Of a DNA stretch of 64,000 nucleotides, positions 44,820-56,689 are shown piece by piece. Source of the stretch: Desmodus rotundus (taxonomy: Eukaryota; Chordata; Mammalia; Chiroptera; Phyllostomidae); the NCBI RefSeq assembly GCF_022682495.2, contig NC_071391.1, forward strand, positions 113,009,195-113,073,194. Reading direction: 5' to 3'. The translations under genes and the position numbers were made by a program. The notes below the pieces were generated by a model. It saw nothing but the letters and a program-made list of their open reading frames with translations. It made no database searches and had not been told where the DNA came from. Numbering within the stretch: the stretch's first letter is position 1; the number at the start of each line of letters is the position of its first letter.

Positions 44820-46470
44820 TATATTTCCCCCCATACTACAAACAAAATGGGTATACCTTAAATTGTCATAAATTATCACATTGTTTGCATCTAAATAGGG
44901 TCTTTTTAACCTTAGCTGATGGATCTGGGAATCAGCACTGACATGTTTCGACATCTTAAAAGAATGACCCATTAAAATTTTGAGCAAATCTTCCCAGCAA
45001 CATGCAATAGAAGCAATGATTTTTTTTGTTATAGCTCTCAAACTCCGTAAAATGTTGTTGTTGTTGTTGTTTTACATAAGTATTTCTGTGTTACAAGACA
45101 GTTAACTCATGTAATCATCAAATACATTTTACAAAATAATCCTAGGTTCAAATGGTGTTATAGATTTTAAATTACTTATTTTGGACAGATTTTGCAGGGC
45201 ACAATTGGATATGAGATTCAACACCTTATGATATCAGAATTACCCTTCACTGATTGCATCTGGCTAGAGGCAGAAGGTTTATCATCTAAGAAATGTATAC
45301 CAGGGGAAATAATCACGGTAGTGTCTCTGATGCTAAAAAATTAAATATACTTGAAGCGGATGGACTTCATTTTCTGTAATTGATCTGTTTGTTATTGTTG
45401 GACCGATATAAAATTTACAGTTCCTTTGTTATTAGTCTCATGTAGTACTTAGTTTTTAAATAATTAAGAACACACACCACTGTATTTCTATTATAGTACT
45501 AATTTTAAAAATTTTCTCATGATCCTCCAATTAACCTAACTCTCACTATGCACATAAAAATCAAACAGTTACTGCTACTTTTTCCTTAATTAAAGATTTC
45601 CCTGAATACATATTACTTGATTTTATTTATTAATGCTATCAAAATATAGTACATTAGAGGGAAAATAATTATAAAATAAATTTATTTATAATCATACAAG
45701 TTAATACCTGCCATATACTTCTAGATGTGCTGATATTTTATCATAGACAACCATCCATAAATGATAGAGCATTCATGCCTGCAGCTTCATTCCTTTGGGC
45801 CTGACAAAGGGTAGTCATTTCCTTACAAAGAAGTTTAATATTTATACTGTCAATGTTATTATTGCATAATTATTTTTATTTGAAGCATAATTGATAAGAA
45901 GTCATAGATTTTAAAGGCTAAGATTAATTATATCTGACTAGGCATAATTACTTCTGTAATTTCTTTCTTTCATTCTGCAGTGAGGACATTCCTCAGTAGC
46001 TATTCTTTTCCTTAAAAGGCCTATAGTTAGAAAATATAGGTTTTGTTAGTGACTCAAAAATTTATCTCAAGATCAAAATTGTGAATATGTATGTGTGAGC
46101 TATTATGATTGTACTGAGAAAGATATTTGAAGTGTTATAATAATTCTTCTTGCAAAATTAAGTCAATTCTTTCCAAATGCTTTTACTTTAAAGTTAAATT
46201 TTAATATCACATTTTTTATAAAATGTTTAAAGCTTAGTGAAGTCTAGTGATTTCAGTATAATGTTAGCAAATCAGGCATTATAGTTTGGAAAGAGATATA
46301 GAAGGAGGTAATTACTAAAAATATAAATTATACATATTTTACAGAAATGTGTATATAGTAATTTCAATTGCTCTTATTTTTGTTGTTGTTAAGGAGGTTG
46401 CAAAAACATGTTATTGAGAAACAAATGTAATAAATAAAAGTGTTTGGTAACTAAAGAAAGACAGCTGTGA
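44820..46470. other. Unassigned AT-rich DNA
   Basis: A (TTG)n run lies at 45055-45072. A 74-codon frame at 44817-45041 minus has no domain. No repeat family is recognised. Confidence 0.4.
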
Positions 46471-46474
46471 GGTG

Positions 46475-46580
46475 ATATCTCAAACAATACAGCGGAGAGG
46501 TGACGTGTGGTGGAACTGCACCTGACGCCTATGTGATTTTTTTTAACCAGTGTCACCTCCATCACTTAAATAAAAGAGGA
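46475..46580 (+). mobile_element. L1 3' terminus fragment
   Basis: 'gtgtggtggaactgcacctg', 'acgcctatgtgatttttttt' and 'accagtgtcacctccatcac' match the terminal part of the L1 3' UTR also seen at 54060-54130 (acctataataattttatt...accaatgttacccc). It is very short and diverged. Confidence 0.5.
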
Positions 46581-46589
46581 AAACAGTCA

Positions 46590-47320
46590 TCTCATTCAAC
46601 AACAAATGTATTTATGCCCCTGCAAAAGCAGGAAATTCTGGTAAGTGAAATAATATCTAACCCTACCGCCTGCAGGTGTCTCCCTTCAATGCTCACACAC
46701 AGAAGTACATACTGGGTGGGAGAACCATGAGAGTGAGCTAGCTGGGATTTTATTTGTTTTCAGGACCAGATATACTTTGTCTTCAAGACTGATTTTCTTT
46801 GACATACAAATGGTAAACAGTTGTTGTTTCAGTCAAATGGTTGACTACAGAAAACCTTGGTTATCTTTAGTGGAAAATGAAATGATTGAACTGGCATCAG
46901 GAAGTCACAGACTCACTGGGAATCCTGGGGAAACAGGCTTGGAAAGGAACAGGACACGAGGTTTTTGAACCAGGACCAGTACTGGGCCACAGCAATGTCC
47001 TGTTGATGAGTTTTTACTGATACATGTTGTTTGTATTTTTAGTGTAATCACACTTTACAGAAATGCTCTAAATACTTTTCATTTAATACCTCCTGCATTT
47101 ATTTCCACTTTAAAAGTTAAACATCAACAGTAGACATTTTAACTGATACTCATCTAACCTACTCACAAGAGTAATGACTGTAAACCTTCAAAACTATAGT
47201 CTCCGGCATGCTGGTGAGTCTGGATGGAAGGTCGCTCCCTGGCATCCCTGGACACGTCTGCTCCAGCCAGTTCTCCAGGGCTTACCATGTATAAGCAAAT
47301 GAATTGTGAGCTTTCAAATT
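46590..47320. other. Unassigned DNA
   Basis: Unique-looking, with short frames only (63-76 codons) and no domain. Confidence 0.4.
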
Positions 47321-47324
47321 GCAT

Positions 47325-47682
47325 GTGTTGCAGCTCAAATCCCCAGTGTAAACCATAGGTGAAGATAGGGTTTTTAGGAGGCAAAAAGTTTAAATAAAGT
47401 TTTAAGGGTGGGGCCCTAACAAAAGACTGTTGACTTTCTAAGAGGAGGGAAGAGAGTTTTCTCTTTTTCTTCTCATGCACTCTCACTTAGAGGTCAAGTG
47501 AGTACAGAGAGAGGAGGTGCCTGCCCGCAAGCCAGGAAGAGAGGTCTCACCAGCGAATTAATTCACTGTCACCTACCTTGATGTTGGACATCGCACCTCA
47601 AGAATGTGAGACAGTACATTTCTGTTGTCTAAGCCACCCAGTTCATGGTATTTTGTTATGGCAGCCTGCGCAGACTAATACA
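47325..47682 (+). mobile_element. MaLR LTR (MLT1-like), nearly full length
   Basis: About 358 bp, starting TG and ending 'cagactaataca'. The landmarks are 'ctcaaatccccagtgtaaac', 'aagggtggggccctaacaa', 'tcatgcactctcacttag', 'gtacatttctgttgtctaag' and 'ccacccagttcatggtattt'. These are the classic 3' landmarks of MLT1/MaLR LTRs. No internal region is attached, so it is a solo LTR. A 107-codon frame (47163-47486 minus) overlaps its 5' part and is not a gene. Confidence 0.85.
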
Positions 47683-48140
47683 GCAAGCATATGTATGCTA
47701 GGCGTTTGCATTATCATATCATGTGATAACTGTGTAAGCCAATGGAACTTGAAAACAAAACTGTTTGAAAGTTAACTGACAAATATTCTGTAATCTTTCC
47801 TCAAAAAAGTGTTGTCATTTTAGGCAGGTAAGGCAGGCAACTATAAAACCCTAGAAAAAATTTAAAAATCTGGAAATTTTCTTCACTTACTTTTTAAAAG
47901 AGATTTCTTAAAATGGTCCCATTTTAAATCAATTTTACCTAAGAATCTTGAAAAGTTTGTTATTGTGTAGATTATGTAAGGTATTTGATGTGGAACTGTA
48001 ATAGGCAGACTAATGTTCTCTGCCCTCCTTGAAAATATTCATAAGTTAAAATAGTATATGAATATATATAATGTATTATGTATTATACAATCGCAAGTTA
48101 GCAGGTAAGGATACCTTTAAGCTTCAGTATTTTTTGTTAA
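47683..48140. other. Unassigned AT-rich DNA
   Basis: Nothing recognised between the two MaLR-type LTRs of opposite orientation. Confidence 0.4.
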
Positions 48141-48144
48141 TTTG

Positions 48145-48410
48145 CATGTATTTGTTGGGCAGGGCTGCCCTAACAAAATATCAAAGGCTCTCCTAGACTT
48201 AGTAGTCCTTTGAACTGTGTTGTCTGTGTCCGTATCTCCTTTTCTAACACTGACACCAGTCGGATTGGATTAGACTACATAAATTACCTTATTTTATCTT
48301 AATTACCTCTGAAAGGACCTGTCTCCTAATATTCACATTCTGTGGAACTAGGGGTGAAGACTTCAACATAGGAACTTTTAAAGACACAAAAATTCCACTG
48401 TAACATCATG
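48145..48410 (-). mobile_element. MaLR-type LTR, internally deleted
   Basis: Antisense LTR: 'gggctgccctaacaaaatat', 'acttagtagtcctttgaac', 'cctgacaccagtcggattgg'-like text near 48250 and 'gaagacttcaacataggaac'. The middle third is missing compared with the copy at 54748-55134. Confidence 0.7.
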
Positions 48411-48539
48411 CCCAAGTAACCTGGGGATTGTAAACAACATTCTTCTAATATTAAAAAAATAATATTATGTTCTTATGTTCAACTCAGACACACTTGTCTT
48501 AATTGAATTTTAAAACCTCTTATCAATTGAATATACACA

Positions 48540-48606
48540 TATATATTCACACACACACACACATACTATATATGTATGTATATACATATATGTGCATACA
48601 CACACA
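48540..48606 (+). repeat. CA/TA microsatellite
   Basis: Runs of CA and TATG units directly abut the left end of the MITE copy at 48608. Confidence 0.85.
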
Positions 48607-48607
48607 C

Positions 48608-48807
48608 ATGCTGGCAGAAATAAGGCCTGCTTGAATGAGTGTGGTTGGCAGGATAATAATATGGGTGTAATAATTTATAGTTTTAATTTGAATATTTCAC
48701 CTAAAATGTCATATGGTATGCTTGAGTGTGATATTGTTATGTTACAGAATTGCATGCTTATGATTTTTTAATAAAAGATTTAAAAATGGGTGTGATGGAA
48801 CCTATAT
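48608..48807. mobile_element. Mariner-type MITE, copy A
   Basis: About 200 bp that lines up over its whole length with the element at 53338-53545. The best-matching core is 'cctaaaatgtcatatggtat', followed by 'gcttgagtgtgatattgtta' and 'agaattgcatgcttatgatt' (the other copy has 'cctaaaatgccatatggtgt' and so on). The ends are decayed: 'atgctggcagaa' on the left and 'gtgatggaacctata' on the right. It is clearly older than copy B. Confidence 0.8.
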
Positions 48808-48809
48808 AT

Positions 48810-50895
48810 ATATTTTTCATTATTATTTTATTTTATTTTAAGTTTTTTCATCACCATTTATCTCTTTTACATTTTTATCACATTTTACTGAGAATAACTG
48901 AGGGTGACCAAGGACATGAGTGATTTGATTTTCTTATTTGGTAGACTAACTTCATAAAATATTCACCTGGTTACTCAATTTATTTTTTGTATTGGGTTTA
49001 TATTTTGCAATTAAATAATTCTTCTTTTAATAAAGACATTGTTTGAATCTTAATTTACTATCTTACTTTTCTATTGTGAAACAATGTTTGTGTTTGCCTG
49101 GTTTAGTATTACCTAACATTTCATTTTTACACTTTTCAATTCGTGGATTTTCTTTACTCTGGATCTACAATTAATGTTTTTTTGAAGGGGTAATTCAGTC
49201 ACTTATCGCTTATTTTGATAATACATGTATTTATTTTTTATATATTTTTTAATATTTACTATTTTGTTCCACCCTCTTACTTTTCCTTTTTCAAGAGATT
49301 CTGTTTTTCTTTGGAATTAAGAAAATTCACTCAACTTAAATATGCATATTTTATTTTCATTTTTCCCCTAAGAGTAGGTGTTTTGCTGAAAATTTAAGAG
49401 CTCTGGGATAGTTAAAATTTAATTTTGCAATTATTAATTATTTCTTAATTTTCTCTCCTGGAATTGTTTTAGTTACCTTGTCCTCCATACTGTGTCTTCT
49501 TATCTCTTAGTATTGTAAAATAGCTCTCTCTCTTCTTGTTCTTAGATATTTTCTTCCTCTGACATCCATAGGTAATAAACTTTTCATTTATTTAGTTTTT
49601 CAAAAATGATGTTTTTGTCCTTGTTAGAAATAATTGTTGGTATTGTACATTAAATGTCCTTGACTATCTCAATTCATTCTATTAAAATTTTCTCTACTTC
49701 TATAAATTAACCTCAATATGGCTGAGTCCAAAATTTTTTCTCAGTCTTTGTTATACATGTTACTGATTCATTGCAAATTAATTACACTTTGTGTTCACCT
49801 CATCATGTTTATATGGTACCTCAGCTGAAGCATAGATAAACAGATGGACTACGGAATCATTGAAATTTTGTTTGTTATCATCTGACATGTAATGACTTGG
49901 ACATCTGTCACCCTCTACTGAGATACCAAGATGAAGTCTCTTTGCTCACATTCTGCTACCATTGCAAGATTTATGTCCTTCCAATCTCTCAGTTTTGGGG
50001 CTATTTAATCCACCTTTGCAGGCGCATGCCAGGTGTGCTACAGTTGGAAGATTTAGGCAATCCTTCCAAGGACTACAGGCAGTAAGCCAGTAGACCTCAT
50101 TTCTTCGCCGTGGATCACTTAGCCCAACATGCAATGGAAAGGAAAAAAATAAAAAGATTTAATTCAGGCTTTAACGATTAGCAAATAGTTCCCCATGTCT
50201 CTCTGTTGTATCAGTTTTGATTCAGAATGTTGCAAAATGAATCACCAGACCTCCCTAATCAAGGATATTGGCATAGTAATTTATTTCACTTATTAACATC
50301 AAGTGAGACCATAAGTACGTTTGTGATTATTTTACTCCAAACAAAGTGTTGAAAGGGCAATATGGGTCAAGAATGTCTGTGTTCTGCTTACTAATTTCAC
50401 ACTGTTTCAGTATTTTATAGTTTTATGTTTTATAATAAAAATACTCTACCTAGAGGTTTGTGGTTGTAATGGTTAACATTTATATAAAAGTTGAGTTCAT
50501 TATTCTGATTTCATTTATTGAAAATTCATACTTTTCAATTAAAGAGTGATACATTTAACCTATATTAAATGTTTTATTTGTAATTTTTAATACTGTATTT
50601 GCTTTTATTTATCTGCCTAGTTTAAGGCAAGCACAACACTAATGTAATGGCCATTAGGTGGTTAGAACATAGTTTAAATATTTTAAACCTATTTTACATG
50701 ATAAACTAATTTCACCATTGTTTTTAATATTGAAAAGAAAAACATTTTTGCCTGCATACAGGAAAATCAGATATTATCCAGGTGAGATAAAAAAATTCCA
50801 ATCTGTAAACTTCCAACAGAGCTGCCCAATAAAAATGTAATGTGAGCCACATATGTGATTAGAAATTTTTTAACAGCCATATTTTAAAGGATTTT
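48810..50895. other. Unassigned AT-rich DNA, 2.1 kb
   Basis: No gene recognised. A less AT-rich part at 49830-50130 has overlapping 62-codon frames on both strands with no domain. Confidence 0.4.
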
Positions 50896-50904
50896 TAAAG
50901 ATGA

Positions 50905-51050
50905 AATATGTATATATATGCAAATATATACATAAGTATATGTATAATATATGTATATATGAAATATGCATGCATATATTAATGTATATTTATATGTATA
51001 TAAAATACACGCATATATTTATCTTAAAATTATATATATATTTATTGATT
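50905..51050 (+). repeat. TA/TATG-rich microsatellite
   Basis: Irregular TATG, TATA and CATA units. The 66-codon frame here is Tyr/Ile/Met-rich and an artefact of the repeat. Confidence 0.85.
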
Positions 51051-51364
51051 TACTTTCCCTATAGCAGTTTAATTTGTGTGGTGCTTACAATTGTCTTCTA
51101 AACAAGCCAATTATCACTTCCAGATAGTTATTTAGATTCCTATGTATTGGTTACTTTCTCATACTAATCAAGATAAAGTAGTATATCAATAATAGTTCAT
51201 ACTGAGACTTTTAAATTGCTTTTGGAGTAAAGGAATCACACCATGACAAACCCAAACTTTTTGTGTAAAATCTTTAGTGGCTCAGACCAATGAAGAGTCT
51301 ATTGCAGTTCAGAATGGTGAAATTAACCTTCTATCTACTATATAAGATTGACCCATGTCATAGA

Positions 51365-51610
51365 GAAGGTAATAATAATAATGATCATAGCAATAATGAT
51401 AGCAATGACACAAATTTTAGATACTCCTGTATCAAGGATGTTTATCAGTTAGTTCTTCTAGCCCTTATAATAAGCCTAATAAAATAATTCTTCTTTAGAA
51501 ATGAGAAAAACAAGGAACAATGTCATTAAATAACTTGCACATTGTTCCACAGCTAGTACATAAATAAAGTTTAGATCTTATTCTTTGTTCCAGTAAATGG
51601 CTCTGTGTCA
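51365..51610 (+). repeat. MIR SINE
   Basis: The MIR order is visible: a 'gtaataataataatgatcat' region, 'ttctagcccttataataagc', 'gaaatgagaaaaacaagg', 'taaataacttgcacattgt' and 'tccacagctagtacataaa'. It ends near 'ttccagtaaatggctctgtg'. It is diverged but almost full length. Confidence 0.6.
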
Positions 51611-53020
51611 TTTTTCCTTATTTCGTTTCATTAAGTAAAATATGCTAATTATAAAGAAATGCAAGAGCCAAAATTAAGTTCCTCTAGCTACTGTTAGTTA
51701 ACTCTTCATCAATAGTTGCTGTCTATATACAAGGATGAATACTGAAATAGCATGCAGGGGGCAAGATTGTGCCATAGTTCATTAATATCAGAGTGAGGCC
51801 TTGAATCAAAATGGGATGGGCAAATTGTCTCCCCATGGACATGTAACAACTAACGTCTTACGTTGAAACTTTGATCAACTCTGTGATATATACCTTGAAC
51901 TTATTATTTAGTTCCACAGAATGGTCCTATTACCAGTCCTTAAAAATGCTTAGGTCAATTTATCTTTAAATTCTAAGAGATCTTGATTTATTATTTAAGA
52001 ACATGTATCTGTTTGTGTGTGTGTATGTGTATGTGAATGGAGCTGTTGTTTGTTCTCTGCATAGCCCATCACTGAAATTATGTTTGAGAGCAATTTTAGT
52101 TATTTCAGTTATTTAAACTTCAAAGTAATCATGCTTTCCAGCTTATCAAAAAACCTTAACCTGTTTCACAAAACGTAAGTAAAAAACTATTAACAATATA
52201 TACTACATTTTAAAAGGATTTCGAAGTACTATAACAATACTCATTTAATTATGTAATATTTAGCTCATTATTTTAACAAAACTAAACAGTGTTGGGTAGG
52301 ATTTATATTTTACTACTAATGACCTTATACTAAAAATAAATGATTAATGAAATTATATGATTAAAATACATATTAAAGCATATTTATCCTCAACATATAA
52401 TGTCAATATCTTCATTAAAATAATCCCCCCAAAAGTTTCCCGGATCACTAACATTTTTTAAAACCATAGATAGATTTTTACCTAATGGATTTATGCTTTG
52501 CAGAACAGGGCAGTTTTGTTGAATAGAGAGTCTAGATTTGAGCACTTCTTATTTTAAGTTTTTGTTCTACTATCATACCATGTGTCTAATCAAGGTCTTA
52601 ATTTTAGGGACTGTGTACACAGGCGTTAGAATTCCAAACAAAACTAAACTTTATCACCTTAATTGAATGTAAACAAATAACAGCTCATATGAAAGTTGCA
52701 TAGTTTCCTTAGTTACTGAATAGCTTGAATTTCTGATGGAAAACTGTAATTAACTTTATAAAATATTTGCTATTAATCTTTCAACATATTACTTTTAGTG
52801 TCATAGAGTATTCACAAAAATATTAGTGTTACAGATGACCTTGTTTCAGAATGTAAACAGACATTTTTCTACTTCCCATCCATGTTTTTCACAGTTCTAG
52901 CTCTTTTCCAGAGCTTATTTACTTGAGTCAGCCTCGTGTAGCCTCCTGGCCTGAGATTTTGTTCTTGCATGATTAACTTTACTGAAAAATAAAGACTTTA
53001 TGGTGAGGAAATGACATACA
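51611..53020. other. Unassigned AT-rich DNA
   Basis: A short TG/TATG run lies at about 52012-52034. Nothing else is recognised. Confidence 0.4.
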
Positions 53021-53024
53021 GAAA

Positions 53025-53165
53025 TTTATATATATATATGTATATATGTATGTATATAGAAACTAATATATAAGAAACATATATATTATATGTGTGTGTG
53101 TATATCTCCAGTAGTAGAGAAGCTGATTGTAGTAAAAATACATATATATGTGTACACACACACAC
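53025..53165 (+). repeat. TA/TG/CA microsatellite cluster
   Basis: Three simple tracts (53026-53055, 53085-53105 and 53145-53165) lie just upstream of an L1 insertion. Confidence 0.85.
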
Positions 53166-53194
53166 ATCTATTGTGAATAGAATATTATGGCAGA

Positions 53195-54140
53195 TTGAAT
53201 GCAGACTAGCGTAGCCACTGTGGAAAGCACTATGGAATTACCTCAAAAAAATAGAAATGCAACTGCCTTATGGCCCAGCAATTTCACGTCTGGGAACATA
53301 GCCCAAGAAGCCAGAAGCACTAATTTGAAAGAATATACAGGGTCCGGCAGAAGGACTGCCATTGAGGTTGGTTGGTAAAGTACATGAATATCTCACATGA
53401 GATAGACAGCAATTTGAACATTTCTCCTAAAATGCCATATGGTGTGCTTGAGTGTAATATTATTATTTTATAGAATTACATGTTCATGATTTTGTAATAA
53501 AATATTTTATATAAGCAAAAGAGGCATCATTTGTGCCGGACCCTGTATGCACCCTTATGTTCGCCGCAGCATTATTTACAATCGCCAAGATTTGGAAGCA
53601 GCCCAAGTGACCATCAGTAGATGGGTGCAAAGAAAAGCTATAGTTCAATTATACAATGGAATGGCCCTAAAAAGAGGAGGAATTTTTATTTTTTGCAATA
53701 GCATGGATTGGCCTGGAGAGTACTATGTTAATGAAATAATACAGTCAGAAAAAGAAAAACACTATATGATTTTAATTATATGTGGAATCTAATGATCAAA
53801 ATAAACTAACAAACAAACTAGAAACAGACTCATAGATACAATAGACTGACAGCTGCCAGAGGGGAGAGGGTTTGATGGCTGTTTGAAAATTTGAAGAGGT
53901 TAAACACTAAAAACAAACATTATCAACTCATTATCAACAGTGCGATGGTTACCAGAGGGAAAGGGGAGTGAGGGCAGGTAGAAAAGGGTAAAAGGAGGAT
54001 CAACTGTGATGGAAGGAAACTTGACTTGTGGAGTTAAACACACAATACAATATACAGATGATGCATTATAGAATTGTACACCTGAAACCTATATAATTTT
54101 ATTAACCAATGTTACCCCAATAATGTAATAAAAATATAAA
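53195..54140 (+). mobile_element. L1 3' end split by a MITE
   Basis: A 5'-truncated sense L1. The ORF2 C-terminal part starts 'tagccactgtggaaagcac', breaks at 53337 and resumes at 53548 with 'gcacccttatgttcgccgc'. It continues through 'gatttggaagcagcccaag' to the 3' UTR with 'ccaatgttaccccaataat' and an A-rich tail. Removing 53338-53547 gives a continuous L1 sequence. An 81-codon frame at 53547-53792 is an ORF2 C-terminal fragment. Confidence 0.9.
53338..53545. mobile_element. Mariner-type MITE, copy B (208 bp)
   Basis: The inverted ends are perfect over 12 bases: CAGGGTCCGGCA at 53338-53349 and its inverse at 53534-53545. TA flanks both sides (53336-53337 and 53546-53547), the target duplication of Tc1/mariner elements. 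It lies in an L1 ORF2, and the host sequence restarts exactly after the TA. It has no coding capacity. The terminus resembles that of the mariner relic at 34251 (CAAGGTCTGGCAGGAC), so it was probably moved by a related transposase. Confidence 0.92.
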
Positions 54141-54745
54141 TATAAATTTTTACAAAATATTTCTGTAGAAGTCATAAATGATTTATTCACATGTATTATT
54201 TTTGAGTCTAAATACATATTAAAACACCTTTACATAGGAGAATGTTTTCCTCTTTGTATCAATTTTGTTCAGTAAATTTACCATTCTGTACAATTCTGTT
54301 TCAATGGTCACCAGAAACACAGACTCCGGTATTTATAACATTCTTCTTAGTACATTGCTTTTATTTTTAAATTTCACTGTGCTCAAGTAGCTACTGAAGG
54401 CAGTCACTACAATTGCACTCATGTAGCAGGAAGAAGGAAGCGCAGCAGGTCGATGAATCGTGTACCTGGGTAGGTCAGCTCCTTCAAAACCGCCTTCTTA
54501 AGAGTCTCATATGACACATCTATTTACCTCCTATTTGCCAGAATTCAGTCACAGGTTTCCAGAGGAACTTAGGCAATATAATCTTTTAGCTAGGGGCATC
54601 AAAATTCTCCAGAAAAATACCAAGAAATGTTAATTTGTAGCAACTAATCTCCTCACCCACAAGGTAGATAAAATGAATCAGAAAATCAATTTTCATTATA
54701 TTTTAATTCAAAGTATGCTTTCTCTTAGAAATAATTAAAGGTAAG
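54141..54745. other. Unassigned DNA
   Basis: AT-rich with a unique-looking part at 54380-54600. Nothing recognised. Confidence 0.4.
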
Positions 54746-54747
54746 CT

Positions 54748-55134
54748 GCATTAGTTTTCTAGGGCTATTATAACGTAATACCACAGTCTAGGTGACTTAA
54801 CAGAAATTTATTTCCTCACAGTCCTGAAGCCCAGAAGTTCAGGATCCAGGTGTGGGCATATGTGATTGTCCCTGAAGACTCTCTCTTTGGCTGTCTTCTT
54901 GCTCGGTCCTCACATGGTCTTTCCCAAGGGTGCTCGCACCCCTGGTGTTTCTGTGTAGTCAAACTTCCTCTTTTCATAAGGGCAAGAGTCAGATTGGGTC
55001 AGGGCCTCCTTAAGCACTTCTTTTAAATTTGCTGCTCTTTTAATGGATTTATTTCTGAAGACAGTCACATTTCGAGGTACCGAATGTCAGACCTTTAACA
55101 TGAATTTTGGGGAGGCACACTTCAGCCCATAACA
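54748..55134 (-). mobile_element. MaLR LTR (MLT1-like), nearly full length
   Basis: Antisense LTR that runs from 'tgcattagttttctagggct' to 'cttcagcccataaca'. The landmarks 'aatttatttcctcacagtc', 'ggtcctcacatggtctttcc', 'cccctggtgtttctgtg' and 'aattttggggaggcacac' all match MaLR LTRs. TG/CA ends are present. I found no clear target duplication. It is a solo LTR without an internal region. Confidence 0.85.
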
Positions 55135-55595
55135 TTATCCCTCTAGGAATATAGAGGAAATGAAAAGATAAATAAACACTTTAATTTTATTATAATACAT
55201 AACAATGAATTCAGAGAAATAGACTTTTGTCTCTTTTTGCTATTGATATTTCTTCATTACCTCTAGAAATTTTTCTCATTTCACGTTTTTTAAAGAGATG
55301 ATATGTGCCACTTTATTTTAGTTCAAAAACTAATAATCTCTATGCTAACAATAAATGCTACATAATTATATACTTCACTGATCCCCAAATGAAGGCTCAA
55401 CTGTCTTCTAGGAATATGTATATTTTATCTACAAAATAAAATGTACCTCAGTTATTTATGTTAATGTCATTTTTATATTTTGAACAATACACAAGTAGCC
55501 AAAACAAATCCCGAATGTTTGTTTTCTTTCAACAAGCTTTTATTTTTGGTTGTATTCTTTCATATTGTTTTTGAAATGAACATGAGCACACACAT
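55135..55595. other. Unassigned AT-rich DNA
   Basis: Nothing recognised. Confidence 0.4.
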
Positions 55596-55599
55596 GCCT

Positions 55600-55820
55600 T
55601 TACAAAGATTTGATCATTTAATATAAATGATTTATTTTCCTAATATATAATGCATAATGAACATCTTTCCAATCAACATTCACACTGCTACATCATTCTT
55701 GCAAGTAGTGGCATAATATTTCCTAATAATTTAAATTGCTCTGTAATCTATTATTTCATCAATTCATTTAGGTATTTTTCAATAGAAAATGGCTGTAATA
55801 TTTACATTTCAAAGGGAGAA
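55600..55820 (-). mobile_element. Possible old L1 3' fragment
   Basis: 'agtggcataatatttcctaa', 'tctgtaatctattatttcat' and 'caattcatttaggtatttt' resemble the antisense L1 stretch 'gcatagtattccattgtgt...taatttatttaaccaatccc...ggacatttaggttgttt'. It is heavily decayed. Confidence 0.4.
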
Positions 55821-56685
55821 TGTTTGGACAGAAAATTTAAGACCATAGGAATTACCTTATCCTGATGGCATTTTATACGAGGGCAAACGACTGTCCATTT
55901 CCTTCCTAAATAATATAGGAACATTAACGTTAAAATAAATACAAGATAAATATGATGCAATGCCTTTGTCTAGGAAATAATAACTGTGATTCTTTTCTGC
56001 ACATTTTCTGATGAGAATCCCTGGGAGATGCAAACTGAATCTGAAAACCAAGGAACTCAGGGACTATACATACCATAAGGAGTCCACTTTTCTTTAAAAA
56101 TTGTGTCAGCTGGCTGTGTCATCAGCTATCCACAGGCAGACGAGTGTGTTTGTGCCGCCTTGACAATGACACAATAACATCCTCACGGCAGCTCCATCGC
56201 AAGAGCACTCTGAGAACACGGCAGTTACAGACCTGGTGTCAATTATTATTCAATGTAGAAGGGTGACTGTGGATGCCGATATACTCAGAATTACAATAAT
56301 TTCCAAAAATAGAACTTCGATTTCTGCAGTATGCTCTAGATTCTGGTTTTAAGACTGCATACTTATTACTGGTTCCCGAATTTTGGATTGTAGTTTTATG
56401 AAAGAAAAACAAATCTCTTTTTTAAAGCCAATTAGACTCAGTGGTGTCCTGGTATTTTATCTCAGTGTTGTTTGAAATTCACTTACATCCCAATCAATAT
56501 CTGAGAGTGCTTTGTTTGTTGCTGGGAAATTGAGGAGGGGTTTTGTTGGGTTTTTTTCCAATTTTTACATATATAAACAATGATGTACTAGCTATTGTAA
56601 ACTTTATGAAGTTTTATTTTTAACCTTCAACTTTTCTTTCATGCTGATTTTACAAGAATAGCAAACTCTTTTTCTTTCGGCCTAT
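55821..56685. other. Unassigned DNA
   Basis: A unique-looking part at 56090-56290 has several CpGs. No coding or repeat signal is recognised. Confidence 0.4.
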
Positions 56686-56689
56686 ATTA

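Noticed and set aside
47325..48410. Two MaLR LTRs as one provirus
   Set aside because: They lie in opposite orientations with no internal retroviral sequence between them, so they are separate solo LTRs.
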